From assembly GCA_035646535.1 (NCBI GenBank), contig DASRPD010000107.1, forward strand, positions 1 through 46,386: DNA of 46,386 nt, in the 5' to 3' direction. This DNA is from DASRPD01 sp035646535 (GTDB lineage: Bacteria > Actinomycetota > Acidimicrobiia > IMCC26256 > JANYLB01). How positions within the stretch are numbered: the first letter of the stretch is position 1; every line of letters starts with the position of its first letter. The notes below the pieces were generated by a model. That model had not been told where the DNA came from, made no database searches, and saw only the letters and a list, made by a program, of their open reading frames with translations. Of the stretch, positions 16,784 to 24,447 are shown piece after piece. The translations under genes and the position numbers were made by a program.

Positions 16784-17449
16784 GTGAGTGAGTATCTCGA
16801 GGCGTTCAGCCTGGGGAACGCCGCGATCCTCGGCAACGTGTGCATGCTGCCCTTGTACCCGGGACTGTTCGTCCTTCTCGCGAACCGGGTCGAGGCGGGG
16901 GAGTCGCCGCGCGCCATTCGGTGGATGGGCGTGCTCGTCCTCGCGGGGGTGCTCGTCTCGATGGTGGCGCTCGGTGGGATCCTGTACGGGTTGAGCCGCG
17001 CCTTCTCCGATGTGCTCGACGTGCTCCTTCCGGTCATGTACGGGCTCGTCGCGGTCCTCGGCGTGCTCATGCTCCTCGACCGCAACCCCTTTACCCGCGT
17101 GACGACGCTGCGACTCCCGGTCGTGTCGAGTCCTTCCGGTCTTGCCTTCGTCTACGGGCTGATGCTCGGCCCGCTCACGCTGCCGTGCACGGGCCCGCTC
17201 ATCATCACCGCGTTCGTGCTCGGTGGTGTGCGCGGATCGGGCGCGTTCGCCGACAGCCTCGGATACTTCGTGGCTTTCGGCCTGGGCTTCGGATGGCCGC
17301 TCGTGTTCTTGCCGTTCCTCGCCGCGCCGGTGCAGCGACAGCTCACGGGGCTGCTCGCGCGCCACCACCGTGGCATCACCATCGCCTCGGGCCTGCTCCT
17401 CCTCGGCATCGCGGCCGCCGGTTGGTGGTACGACATCCGACCCAACTAG
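16784..17449 (+). CDS. ccdA: CcdA-type cytochrome c biogenesis / thiol-disulfide transmembrane protein
   Basis: 221 residues, six predicted transmembrane helices. The redox cysteine pair of the DsbD/CcdA family is visible: GNVCMLPLYPGLFVLL near residue 20 and GPLTLPCTGPLIITAF around residue 130. CcdA moves electrons from cytoplasmic thioredoxin to extracytoplasmic TlpA/ResA-like proteins for cytochrome c maturation or disulfide repair. It starts with GTG and sits directly after the TlpA-like lipoprotein, a classical functional pair. A 14-bp GC palindrome lies just past its stop (17455-17468). Confidence 0.87.
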   Translation: MSEYLEAFSLGNAAILGNVCMLPLYPGLFVLLANRVEAGESPRAIRWMGVLVLAGVLVSMVALGGILYGLSRAFSDVLDVLLPVMYGLVAVLGVLMLLDRNPFTRVTTLRLPVVSSPSGLAFVYGLMLGPLTLPCTGPLIITAFVLGGVRGSGAFADSLGYFVAFGLGFGWPLVFLPFLAAPVQRQLTGLLARHHRGITIASGLLLLGIAAAGWWYDIRPN

Positions 17450-17537
17450 CAAGATCGGCCGCGGCCGAGGATCACACCTCGTGCAGATGCAGCCGGTCCC
17501 GGGCGGCGGGATCGAACTGGCGGCCGACGACGCGCGT

Positions 17538-18236
17538 CTACGGAGCGAGCGCCGCGTTGAGGTTGGCGAGCGTCCAGCTGGCCAGCTCGGTGTAGCCCGC
17601 GGGAGTGAAGTGCAGCGCGGTGTCGGCGATCCACTCCGGGTGCCCGGCCTCGTCTTCGATCTGCAGGTTCGGCCAGGTTGCGGTCGCGGCGGTGAGCGCA
17701 GCGTTGACGGTGGCGACGTTCTCGGCGGTCCAGCCCTCGATCACGGGAAGCCGTACGTTGTTCCACAACACCACGGTCTCGGAGGGGATGACGGCGAGGA
17801 TCGCGTCGACGTTGGCGGCGAACGCAGCCGCGCCGGCCGCGGTGCCGGCGTCGTTCGTGCCGAGCTGGACGACGCCTGCGACGCCAGGATGCTCCGCGAG
17901 CACTTCCGAGATCCGCTGCGGCCAGGTGGTATCCGTGAACCAGGTCTTCGAGTCAGCGCCCGGCACCCCGTCGACCGTCGTCGTGTAGGTCGCGCCAAGG
18001 GTCTCCACCCAGGTCGGCCCTCCGTCGGCCACGTTGGAGTCGCCGATGACGAGGACCCCGGGACCGGTCGGTGGTGTTGAGGTCTCGTAGAAGCAGCCCC
18101 CGAGCAGACCGAGGAGTGCCAACGCGGTGACGCCGCTCTCGGCGTTCGCGAGTGAACCAGGCGTTCGAGCACGAGCCCTCCCTTGCGCGTGAGCGCTCGC
18201 CGGAGCGGACACGCGCCTCTTTCCCGGCCAAACCAT
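17538..18236 (-). CDS. SGNH/GDSL-family hydrolase, probable lipoprotein
   Basis: 232 residues. The N-terminus is basic, followed by a hydrophobic segment ending LGLLGGC, a plausible lipobox near residue 48. The SGNH blocks are present: VLVIGDSNVADGG (catalytic Ser), VVQLGTNDAG (Asn/Asp block III) and IADTALHFTPAGY (His near the C-terminus, in an HF context rather than the usual DxxH, with the Asp at D-T-A-L-H). Such enzymes deacylate esters on sugars, lipids or cell-wall glycans. Substrate unknown. The unusually long pre-signal leader means the real start could be a TTG or GTG further in. Confidence 0.8.
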   Translation of the reverse strand: MVWPGKRRVSAPASAHAQGRARARTPGSLANAESGVTALALLGLLGGCFYETSTPPTGPGVLVIGDSNVADGGPTWVETLGATYTTTVDGVPGADSKTWFTDTTWPQRISEVLAEHPGVAGVVQLGTNDAGTAAGAAAFAANVDAILAVIPSETVVLWNNVRLPVIEGWTAENVATVNAALTAATATWPNLQIEDEAGHPEWIADTALHFTPAGYTELASWTLANLNAALAP

Positions 18237-18465
18237 AGCTTGGCGCCCGAAAGCACACCGGCGGGCCTGAATCGGGGCTTGGGCAGGGTAGCAGCGGGTC
18301 GGATAGGGCGCGGCGGCAGGCGCAGCGGATCAGCCGAGGGTCAGGGACGATGCAACGCAGGCGCGCCCAAATTTGAGGGTCGAGACCGCGATGAGCCTTC
18401 CGTGATGATCCGGGCGCGGTGACGCAGTGGCGGTTACCCTGCTCCCGGGTACGAGAGGGAGCCAC

Positions 18466-19239
18466 ATGGGGGGGACAGACGCGATGGGATTCAACCGCAA
18501 ATCGCTGAAGGTCGGAGGGCGCGTCGCGGGCTTCGTCGTGCTCGCGCTCATGTTGAGCGGCTGCTTCCGTCCGCTCGCGGTGACGCACCAGCAAGATAGT
18601 CCCAGCACGCGACCCTTCTGGTGCGAGTCAACGGGTGGCGAGGGCACCCACGGGTCCGCGTATTACACGAATCTGGGCATCCAGAAGGGCATGTTGAGCT
18701 GGGAGGACTGCCTGGAGCTGTCCGGCAACCTCGACGACGCACTCGCGTACGCCATGCAGTGGCCGACGCGAGGCGCGGCGGAGGCCGACGGCTGGAACGC
18801 CCAGGTCAACTACGCAACCGGTATGGGAACCCACCATGCGCTCGGCAATCCGCTCCAGGGTTCGTTCGACCCGGGCCGGCCGAACTTCCTGCAGTACGAC
18901 GGCAACGGTCCCGACGCCAAGCTGGTCGGGATGAGCTGGTACGTCAACAACGGACCCGCTGGGCCGCCCGCCGGGTTCCCGGGTGACAACGATTGGTGGC
19001 ACACCCACGAGTACCTGTGCATCGCCAACGGGAGCGGCTTGGTGATCCGCGACGGCCAGTGCCTGGCCGGCCAGGATGGTGTCAGCGTGTATCTCGGCGA
19101 TTTCTGGATGGTGCACGCGTGGATCGTTCCCGGCTGGTTCCACCAGTCCGACATCTTCGTCGGCCACCACCCGTGCCTGTTGCCGGGCGGCCCGGCTGAT
19201 GCCGGGGACCCGTGCTGGACCATGGGCCACATGGGCTGA
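18466..19239 (+). CDS. Uncharacterised lipoprotein rich in Trp, His and Cys
   Basis: 257 residues. ATG 18466 is preceded by GAGAGGGAG, and the lipobox LMLSGC follows a short hydrophobic helix at about residues 15-33, so it is a lipidated surface protein. The mature part has conserved-looking pieces: FWCESTGGEGTHGS, NYATGMGTHHALG, DNDWWHTHEYLCI, DFWMVHAWIVPGW and HHPCLLPGG. The several His and paired Cys residues suggest a compact, disulfide-bonded, possibly metal-binding fold. I do not recognise a family; similar WWHTH-containing lipoproteins occur in related actinomycetes (memory). It stands alone. Confidence 0.75.
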   Translation: MGGTDAMGFNRKSLKVGGRVAGFVVLALMLSGCFRPLAVTHQQDSPSTRPFWCESTGGEGTHGSAYYTNLGIQKGMLSWEDCLELSGNLDDALAYAMQWPTRGAAEADGWNAQVNYATGMGTHHALGNPLQGSFDPGRPNFLQYDGNGPDAKLVGMSWYVNNGPAGPPAGFPGDNDWWHTHEYLCIANGSGLVIRDGQCLAGQDGVSVYLGDFWMVHAWIVPGWFHQSDIFVGHHPCLLPGGPADAGDPCWTMGHMG

Positions 19240-19283
19240 GCCCAACGTAGGTTCGAGCGTGACGGAAGGGCCCCGGGTGGCTG

Positions 19284-19301
19284 TGGGCTAATGTTGGCCC
19301 A
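19284..19301 (+). promoter_or_regulatory. TA promoter/operator
   Basis: TGGGC-TAATGTTG-GCCCA: a 5-bp inverted repeat that encloses the -10 box TAATGT (19289-19294), which is 6 nt before the antitoxin ATG. Confidence 0.5.
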
Positions 19302-19540
19302 TGCGACTACACATAGCGCTCGACTCCGAGCTGGTCGCGGAGTTGGATCGGCGAGCCGGCGCTCGCCGGCGCAGTGCCTTCATCGCGGAGCTCGTGCGTC
19401 GTGGTCTTGACGACGAGCGCCGTTGGGATGACGTCGAAGCGTCGCTGGGACAGCTCGCGGACACCGGACACGTCTGGGATGAGAACCCGGCTGTCTGGGT
19501 GCAGCAGGAGCGGCAACGCGACTCCCGTCGCGCGGGCTGA
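19301..19540 (+). CDS. Ribbon-helix-helix antitoxin
   Basis: 79 residues: MRLHIALDSELVAELDRRAG followed by RRRSAFIAELVRRGLDDE is a ribbon-helix-helix; the C-terminal part (WDDVEASLGQLADTGHVWDENPAVW) is amphipathic and would bind the toxin. No Shine-Dalgarno but an ideally spaced -10 box, consistent with a leaderless mRNA. The PIN toxin begins 2 nt after its stop. Confidence 0.85.
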   Translation: MRLHIALDSELVAELDRRAGARRRSAFIAELVRRGLDDERRWDDVEASLGQLADTGHVWDENPAVWVQQERQRDSRRAG

Positions 19541-19542
19541 CG

Positions 19543-19935
19543 GTGGCGCGCCTGGTCTTGGACTCGACGGCCCTCATCGATGCTCTCCGCGGTCGACCCG
19601 CGGAGCGTCGGTTGGCCGGCCTCCGCCGCACAGGCGTCGAGCCCTGGGTGTGTGTGATCTCGGTCGAGGAGATCTGGCGGGGGCTCCACCCGGTTGAGGA
19701 GCCGATCGCCCGACGCTTGTTCAACGGGCTGCGCCTCGCGCCGCTCGGGGTGGCGGAAGGGGCGCGGGCCGGGGCTTGGCGGCGCGAGTTCGCAGGCCGC
19801 GGGATGACGCTTCACCAGGCCGATTGCCTGATTGGTGCGGCCGCGGTCGGAATCGGAGCCGGTCTGGCGACGGCCAACCCGTCCGATTTCCCGATGTCGG
19901 AGCTCGCCGTCGAGCACTGGCCGGTCGGGACGTAG
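19543..19935 (+). CDS. vapC: PIN-domain ribonuclease toxin (VapC type)
   Basis: 130 residues from a GTG immediately after the antitoxin. PIN signatures: LVLDSTALIDALRG (first Asp), VISVEEIWRGL (Glu), HQADCLIGAAAVGIGAGLATANPSDF (Asp and the late Asn/Asp). It probably acts as an RNase inhibited by the adjacent antitoxin. Downstream, 19936-20138 contains no gene I can support. Confidence 0.87.
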   Translation: MARLVLDSTALIDALRGRPAERRLAGLRRTGVEPWVCVISVEEIWRGLHPVEEPIARRLFNGLRLAPLGVAEGARAGAWRREFAGRGMTLHQADCLIGAAAVGIGAGLATANPSDFPMSELAVEHWPVGT

Positions 19936-20138
19936 CCGACTGACGATATCGGCGTCGCGCGTCTGACCGGTTCATCAGTAGGTGTCCAGGCTCAGGACCG
20001 CGGCTACGACATGCAGAGACGGGGCTCGTGACTGTCGTCTCACCTTGCGGCCACGGCTCTCCGATCGTCGCGGACCTCGCGCAGGTCGATGACGTGGCCC
20101 GCATGGCAAGCCTGTTCGCGCGGTTGCTGTTGTTCGGT

Positions 20139-20525
20139 TCAGACGCGGATGACTTCGAGCTCCTGCAGTGTCGGGAAGTCGTCGTCCTGGGTGACGACGG
20201 GGACACCGAGAGCGATGGCGGTCGCAGCGATCCATGAATCGTTGACTGGCATCCTGAGCCCACCGTCGCGAAGGATCAGGCGTAGCTTGGCCCAGCTCGC
20301 TGCGACCTCTTCGTCGATCGGCACCGGCTGGAGTCTCAGCGCCGCGGCGAGAGTGGAGAGCCGTCGGTCGCGTATCGTGGTCTCGGATGCGGCGAGCACG
20401 CCCGCCCGTAACTCGCCGAGCGTGATGACCGAGACGGCGAGCTCGTCAGGGAGCGATTGTGCTTCGATGTCGCGGTCGGTCTCGCGGGCGATGAAGACCG
20501 AGGTGTCTGCGAGTCCCCGGCTCAC
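20139..20525 (-). CDS. vapC: PIN-domain ribonuclease toxin (VapC type)
   Basis: 128 residues starting at a GTG that overlaps the antitoxin stop by 4 bp (GTGA). Motifs: GLADTSVFIARET (Asp), VITLGELRAGV (Glu), VNDSWIAATAIALG (Asp) and VVTQDDDFPTL (terminal acids). The open frame reaches upstream to 20639 but that extension lies inside the antitoxin and is Arg/Pro-rich. This module is on the minus strand, convergent with the RHH/PIN module at 19301-19935, so two PIN toxins end within about 200 bp of each other. Confidence 0.87.
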   Translation of the reverse strand: MSRGLADTSVFIARETDRDIEAQSLPDELAVSVITLGELRAGVLAASETTIRDRRLSTLAAALRLQPVPIDEEVAASWAKLRLILRDGGLRMPVNDSWIAATAIALGVPVVTQDDDFPTLQELEVIRV

Positions 20526-20776
20526 CGCAGGGGAAGGTCGTCGGTGCTCTCGTCGGCAAGCGAGGAGAGCTCGACTGCCAGATCGGGGTCGGCTCGGTGG
20601 GTGAGGACGTGTCGAGCGAAATCGTCGCGGCGCATCCACTGCGGACGGTGGGTGATGGGTGCCAGCTCGGCGACAGGGCGTCCTTCGACGGTGATGGTGA
20701 TGTGTTCGCCGCCGGCGACGCGATCCAGGAGCGCCCGTGTCTGGTTGCGAAGCTCGCGAGACGCAACTTCCGTCAT
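20522..20776 (-). CDS. Phd/YefM-family antitoxin
   Basis: 84 residues: MTEVASRELRNQTRALLDRVAGGE and ITITVEGRPVAELAPI are the Phd-family DNA-binding fold; the C-terminal half (RRDDFARHVLTHRADPDLAVELSSLADEST) is acidic. ATG 20776 is chosen over an upstream in-frame ATG at 20833 because TACGAT lies 6 nt before it and a palindrome covers the same site. Confidence 0.85.
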   Translation of the reverse strand: MTEVASRELRNQTRALLDRVAGGEHITITVEGRPVAELAPITHRPQWMRRDDFARHVLTHRADPDLAVELSSLADESTDDLPLR

Positions 20777-20791
20777 GCGACGATCGTAGCA
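20776..20791 (-). promoter_or_regulatory. TA promoter/operator
   Basis: TGCGACGATCGTAGCA is a 16-bp palindrome with one mismatched pair. It contains the minus-strand -10 box TACGAT (20788-20783), 6 nt before the antitoxin ATG, and touches the start codon. Confidence 0.55.
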
Positions 20792-20976
20792 GATGTGCGA
20801 CGGACAGAGGGTTGCTTGGTGCACTCGATGCACGAAGGTGGGATCATCTTCGGGGTCATGCGCTTTCAGGGACTCGAGGTCGCCGGTCGCCGCTCACCGA
20901 GGTTGCGGGCGCGGGTGGAGGCGGATCGAGCTGAACGCCGACCGGAACCTGGGCCGACTGCCGAGGCGCATACCGC

Positions 20977-21627
20977 GTGACGATGCCGTCGGTCGGTTTC
21001 CTCCACTCATCAGCGGTGCACGTGCCGACGTTCAACGAGCTCGTCGCTGAAGCGACCGACGGCGTCGACACGGTCGTGGTCGTCGACGAGTCACTGCTCG
21101 AGAAGGCTCGACGACTCGGGCCGCACCACGACGAGGTCCGAGCCGGGATCGACGCGGCGTTCGACGAGTTGGAACGCGCCGGCGTCACCGTGATCGTGTG
21201 CACCTGTTCCACCATCGCCGGTGCAGCGGAACGCCTCGGCCGTCGGCGAGATGTCCCGGTGATCCGGATCGATCGCCCCATGGCCGAGGCCGCGGTCGCG
21301 GCCGGGCGACGGATCGCCATCGTGGCCGCCGTCGAGAGCACGCTCGGTCCGACCCGGCAGTTGATCGAGTCGGTCGCGTCGGACGCCGGTCGAACCGTCG
21401 AGCTCTCCGATCACCTCTGCGACGGCGCCTGGGCTCGGTTCGAGGCCGGCGATCAGGACGGCTACCTCGCTGTAGTCGCGGCGACGTGCAGATCGCTCGA
21501 CGGGGCTTGTGACGTCATCGTGCTCGCCCAGGCGTCGATGACGGCAGCGGCCGGTCTCGCCAACGTCTCCGTTCCGATCCTGAGCAGCCCCGCACTGGCC
21601 GTCGAGGCTGCGACGCGCCTGGCTTGA
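20977..21627 (+). CDS. Aspartate/glutamate racemase family protein
   Basis: 216 residues of the Asp/Glu/hydantoin racemase superfamily (two Rossmann-like halves). The first catalytic-cysteine region is VIVCTCSTIAGAAERLG; at the symmetric second site the sequence is IVLAQASMTAAAG, with Ala where two-cysteine racemases carry Cys. That is common in the isomerase/decarboxylase branches of the superfamily, so true amino-acid racemisation is doubtful. Starts at GTG 20977, or ATG 20983. It is single, with about 200 bp upstream containing a short palindrome (GTGCA-CTCGA-TGCAC, 20819-20833) and no gene. Confidence 0.8.
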   Translation: MTMPSVGFLHSSAVHVPTFNELVAEATDGVDTVVVVDESLLEKARRLGPHHDEVRAGIDAAFDELERAGVTVIVCTCSTIAGAAERLGRRRDVPVIRIDRPMAEAAVAAGRRIAIVAAVESTLGPTRQLIESVASDAGRTVELSDHLCDGAWARFEAGDQDGYLAVVAATCRSLDGACDVIVLAQASMTAAAGLANVSVPILSSPALAVEAATRLA

Positions 21628-21885
21628 ATCGTTCCGTCCCCGCTCAGAAACGCGGGCCGGCTCAACCCCGAAGACCAGATCTCTACCCACCGCTCCCGAA
21701 CAGGCGCGCGGCGACGGTCTCGGCGGCTACGGGTGGCGCAGTCCCGCTCCGCCCGTTCGTGAGGCGCGGGCGTCGGGACACGCGGGCGGCCCCTGGGTTT
21801 CGGCTCGGGGGCCGCGTCGCGTCTGCGCCACCGGAGCTCGCGGTGAATCCTGCGACCAGCTTCGGGAACGCGGCCGGGTCGGTCC
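21628..21885. other. Intergenic stretch without a supported gene
   Basis: The 321-bp gap between the racemase-family gene and the cupredoxin gene holds only the promoter listed separately. I looked for tRNA arms, small ORFs with a ribosome binding site and repeats, and found none. Confidence 0.4.
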
Positions 21886-21914
21886 TTTACCGGCGCCCCG
21901 CTCGCGAGTAGGGT
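21886..21914 (+). promoter_or_regulatory. Promoter of cupredoxin lipoprotein gene
   Basis: TTTACC and TAGGGT separated by 17 bp, with the -10 box about 34 nt before the ATG at 21949. The spacing fits a housekeeping sigma-70-type promoter. Confidence 0.45.
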
Positions 21915-21948
21915 CCCGACGTCGGATACGGACAAGGGGGGGCGGAAC

Positions 21949-22410
21949 ATGGTGGGAATCGGATCCAAGGCCGGCGCCCTCCTGAGCGCGGGCTTGGCCG
22001 TTGCGCTGTTGGGCGGCTTGGCCGGTTGCAGCAGCGATGATGCAGCTTCGGTCGATGTGACCCTGTCGGAGTGGATCGTCGAACCGGACCCGACGTCGGC
22101 CGATTCGGGTGAGGTCGAGTTCGTCGGTGACAACAAGGGTTCGGAGACCCACGAGCTGGTCGTCGTGGCTGCGGAGAGCGCCGAGGCACTTCCCACCGAC
22201 GCCGATGGTGCCGTCGTGGAGGAGGAGCTCCCGGAGGGTGCGCTCATCGGCGAGATCGAGGACATCGAGGCCGGGTCGTCGAAGACCGTGAAGCTCGATC
22301 TCGAGGCCGGCAGCTACGTGATCTTCTGCAACATCACCGACGAAGAGCCCGACGGCACGATCGAGAGCCACTTCGCCGAGGGCATGCACACGAGCTTCGA
22401 CATCCCGTAG
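21949..22410 (+). CDS. Cupredoxin-like (sulfocyanin/plastocyanin type) lipoprotein
   Basis: 153 residues. Signal peptide with lipobox LGGLAGC near residue 27, then a beta-rich domain with type I copper ligands: His in SETHELVVVA, then Cys in YVIFCNITDEEPDG, His in ESHFAEGM, and the adjacent Met. The order His...Cys...His...Met fits a mononuclear blue-copper site on the outer face of the membrane, used for electron transfer or copper buffering. It has a GGGGGG ribosome binding site and its own promoter; a hairpin follows the stop. Confidence 0.85.
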   Translation: MVGIGSKAGALLSAGLAVALLGGLAGCSSDDAASVDVTLSEWIVEPDPTSADSGEVEFVGDNKGSETHELVVVAAESAEALPTDADGAVVEEELPEGALIGEIEDIEAGSSKTVKLDLEAGSYVIFCNITDEEPDGTIESHFAEGMHTSFDIP

Positions 22411-22436
22411 AGCCACCGGGCGGGCGCGAGGGCGCT

Positions 22437-22451
22437 GCCGGGTTACCCGGC
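22437..22451 (+). terminator. Hairpin after the cupredoxin gene
   Basis: GCCGGG-TTA-CCCGGC: a 6-bp perfect stem with a 3-nt loop, 27 bp past the stop codon. There is no T-run. Confidence 0.35.
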
Positions 22452-22501
22452 GGGCCGCCGCTGAGGCACTTCGAGGTGCGAGTACGTCCGGGCGGTCGCT
22501 C

Positions 22502-22761
22502 TCAACCGCTCAAGCGCGGGAACTCGTGAGAGAACAGCGCCATGCACTCGGGGCGTGGTTTCGTCGCGCAGCCGGGGCAGGTAATCGGATCGACGGCGCG
22601 AAAGTTGGCCGGCCTTCCTGCCAACAGTGGCCGCACGAGCGACACAACCAGTGGACGTGCTCACAATCGGCGACCTGTGCAAGTGGCGCCGCCTCACACT
22701 GCGGGCAGGTTCGGGGATCATGCCCGGGGGACATCGCGGTCGTGTCGGGGAAGAGTTCCAT
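22502..22761 (-). pseudogene. Small double zinc-ribbon protein, frameshifted
   Basis: From ATG 22761 the frame reads MELFPDTTAMSPGHDP, then CPQCEAAPLAQVADCEHVHWLCRSCGHCW, a clear zinc ribbon (two CxxC-type pairs). After the Glu-Gly-Arg-Pro-Thr that follows, the frame becomes Ala/Arg-rich and stops at 22510. Reading one base differently near the TTT at 22601-22603 continues instead as FRAVDPITCPGC, PECMALFSHEF and a stop at 22502, adding a second Cys-x-x-Cys. One inserted base gives an 86-residue protein. It probably binds zinc; function unknown. It is either a recent mutation or a base-calling error. Confidence 0.6.
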
Positions 22762-22910
22762 TGCGCACCCCTGCGCACCCCCCATTTCGCTTGCAGCGAT
22801 GGTGGGCCGGTCCGCCACGGTGTGCCAGGGCCAGAAGTCACATTCCGGCGGCCAACTCAGCGCGCCCCGATCCGCGCGACGCGTGGAGGGTCGAGCCGAC
22901 CCTCGGTGAC

Positions 22911-23759
22911 TCACAGCACCGGAGGGTCCGCTGATAGCGGCCCGACCCGGTCTCGTCTGGGTGGGTCGGCGACCATGCCGTACGGCCGCCGCTCGATGTC
23001 ATAGGTGTCGAGCAGGCCGTCGCCTGCGGTCCCGTCGGCGACCAGCGCCGGCTTCCACGCCAGGTTCTCGGCGTCGCGCATGCCACTGTTCCTACCCTGG
23101 CCGTTGAACGGCGGCATCTGGTGGGCGGCGTCACCGGCCAGGAACACCGGGCCCCGTCGGAACGTCTCGGCCACCAGCGCGTGGAAGCGATCCACCGCGG
23201 CGCGATCGACGCGGAGCTGGTCGGCGTTCCCCCACGGGCTCAACAGCTCGGCGATGCGTTGGCCTTCCAGCAGCTCCTCCGCGGTCTCGCCCGGGTTGAG
23301 CCTGATCTCCCACCGCCGGCGGTCGCGATGGCCGGGCACGAAGGTGATGACCCGGGCGGGGTCGCACACCTGGCGGGCGACGGTCGACAGGACGCAGGCC
23401 GGGTCGAGAAGCGTGGTGTCGAGGACCAGCCACTCCTCGTCGTAGCCGTGGTCGACGAGATCGATGCCGACGAGGCCGCGCATCGTGCTCGAAGCGCGGT
23501 CGCCGCCGACGAGCCCGCGAGCCTCGAGCTCCCGCTCATGACCGGAGGCATCGGCGGCCGAGAGCGAGACCACGTGGTCCGTCGCCGTGACCGCGCGCCT
23601 CGACCCTCAGCTCGAGCTGCACGCCCGCCGCCACGGCGGCGTCGCGCACGACTCGGTCGAGCGGTCGACGGCCACCACCGACAGGCCGCGCCGGGCGCAG
23701 CGAAGGCCGGCCATCACCCCCACCGGCCCGCAGCCGACGACCGGGACGTCGGTGGTCAC
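22911..23759 (-). pseudogene. FAD-dependent aromatic monooxygenase (PheA/MhpA-like), deleted and truncated
   Basis: Remnant of a flavoprotein hydroxylase. The 5' end begins at a GTG overlapping the VOC stop and encodes the FAD-binding start VPVVGCGPVGVMAGLRCARRG. After AVDRST about 80-100 residues are missing, and the sequence jumps frame to LDRVVRDAAVAAGVQLEL, then returns to the first frame at VTATDHVVSLSAADASG. The middle contains the GPVFLAGDAAHQMPPFNGQG FAD motif and SGMRDAENLAWK, typical of 3-(3-hydroxyphenyl)propionate hydroxylase relatives. The C-terminal domain after ERRPYGMVADP is absent. With two breaks and a lost tail it cannot be active. Confidence 0.75.
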
Positions 23760-24294
23760 GCCGCGGGCCCGTGGAGGCTCAACGCGGTCACGTCCTGGCC
23801 GGCGCGATGCTGGGCTGTCATCTCGTCGGGGTCGAAGACCACGCCGAGCGGGTTGGCCGCGAAGACGTCGGATTGCATGAACGACACGGCTTCGGCCGGG
23901 GTGGTGGTGTCGATCTGGAGCTCGACCTGGTTGCCGTCGGGGTCCGCGTAGTACAGCGACATGGTCATGCCGTGGTTGATGGGCAGGATCGGTGTGATGC
24001 CCAAGCTCTGCAGCCGCTCGTAGGTGCTCACCAGGTCGTCGAGCGACGCGAAGGTGAAGGCCACGTGCTCCAGCCCGGCGTGGAGCCGTGCGTCGTCGCC
24101 CAGACCGGGTTGGCTCAGAAGGGCGATCCGGTGGTGCTCGTCGTCGTAGGTGAGGAAGGCGAGAAAGTCGGTGCGGTGCACCGGTGCGCACCGAGCACCG
24201 TTGTCCACCACTGGATCGACGCGTCGAGGTGGGCCGTCCGCAAGACGATGTGGGCCAGCTTGACGGGAGCCGGTATCTCGTCGGCGTCGCTCAT
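23756..24294 (-). pseudogene. VOC (glyoxalase/extradiol dioxygenase-like) protein, frameshifted near its start
   Basis: The ATG at 24294 (after GGGGAGA) starts MSDADEIPAPVKLAHIVLRTAHLDASIQWW with the first metal His, in a frame that fails after VLGA. A second frame carries the rest: VHRTDFLAFLTYDDEHHR, LHAGLEHVAFTFAS, MTMSLYYADPDGNQVELQID with the later His and Glu ligands, and a tail PDEMTAQHRAG. Adding one base at the CC near 24183 joins them into a 179-residue protein with VLGAHPVHRTDF at the joint. The family includes catechol dioxygenases and related isomerases. It is coupled (GTGA overlap) to the flavin monooxygenase remnant. Confidence 0.75.
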
Positions 24295-24344
24295 CGGTGT
24301 CTCCCCGGGCTCAAGTTCGAGAGGCGTGTGTTATCGATTGATCC

Positions 24345-24365
24345 GATTATTATCGAATGATAATC
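24345..24365. promoter_or_regulatory. AT-rich operator palindrome upstream of the VOC-monooxygenase unit
   Basis: GATTATTAT / ATGATAATC arms (8 of 9 positions matching) around CGA, in an AT-rich island that also contains TTATCGATTGATCC just upstream. It lies 51 bp before the VOC start codon. A TetR- or MarR-type regulator site is likely; the regulator is not identified. Confidence 0.5.
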
Positions 24366-24447
24366 AGTCCGTCAAGCAGGTCCACGGCGAGATGTCGGCG
24401 CCGGTCGTTGGGACTGACGAACGACGCGCGGAACGAGTCGCGTGCGA

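Noticed and set aside
17450..17537. Possible tRNA near GGCGGGATCGAACT
   Set aside because: No matching acceptor, anticodon or T arms could be built; the sequence is just GC-rich.
19975..20235. Minus-strand frame ending APSLHVVAAVLSLDTY
   Set aside because: Only the last residues look protein-like; the remainder is an Arg-rich shadow of the neighbouring PIN toxin gene.
22842..22910. Longer start for the zinc-ribbon protein up to 22914
   Set aside because: The extra N-terminus is Arg/Ser/Trp-biased, while ATG 22761 has an AGGGG-like site and starts the sensible part.
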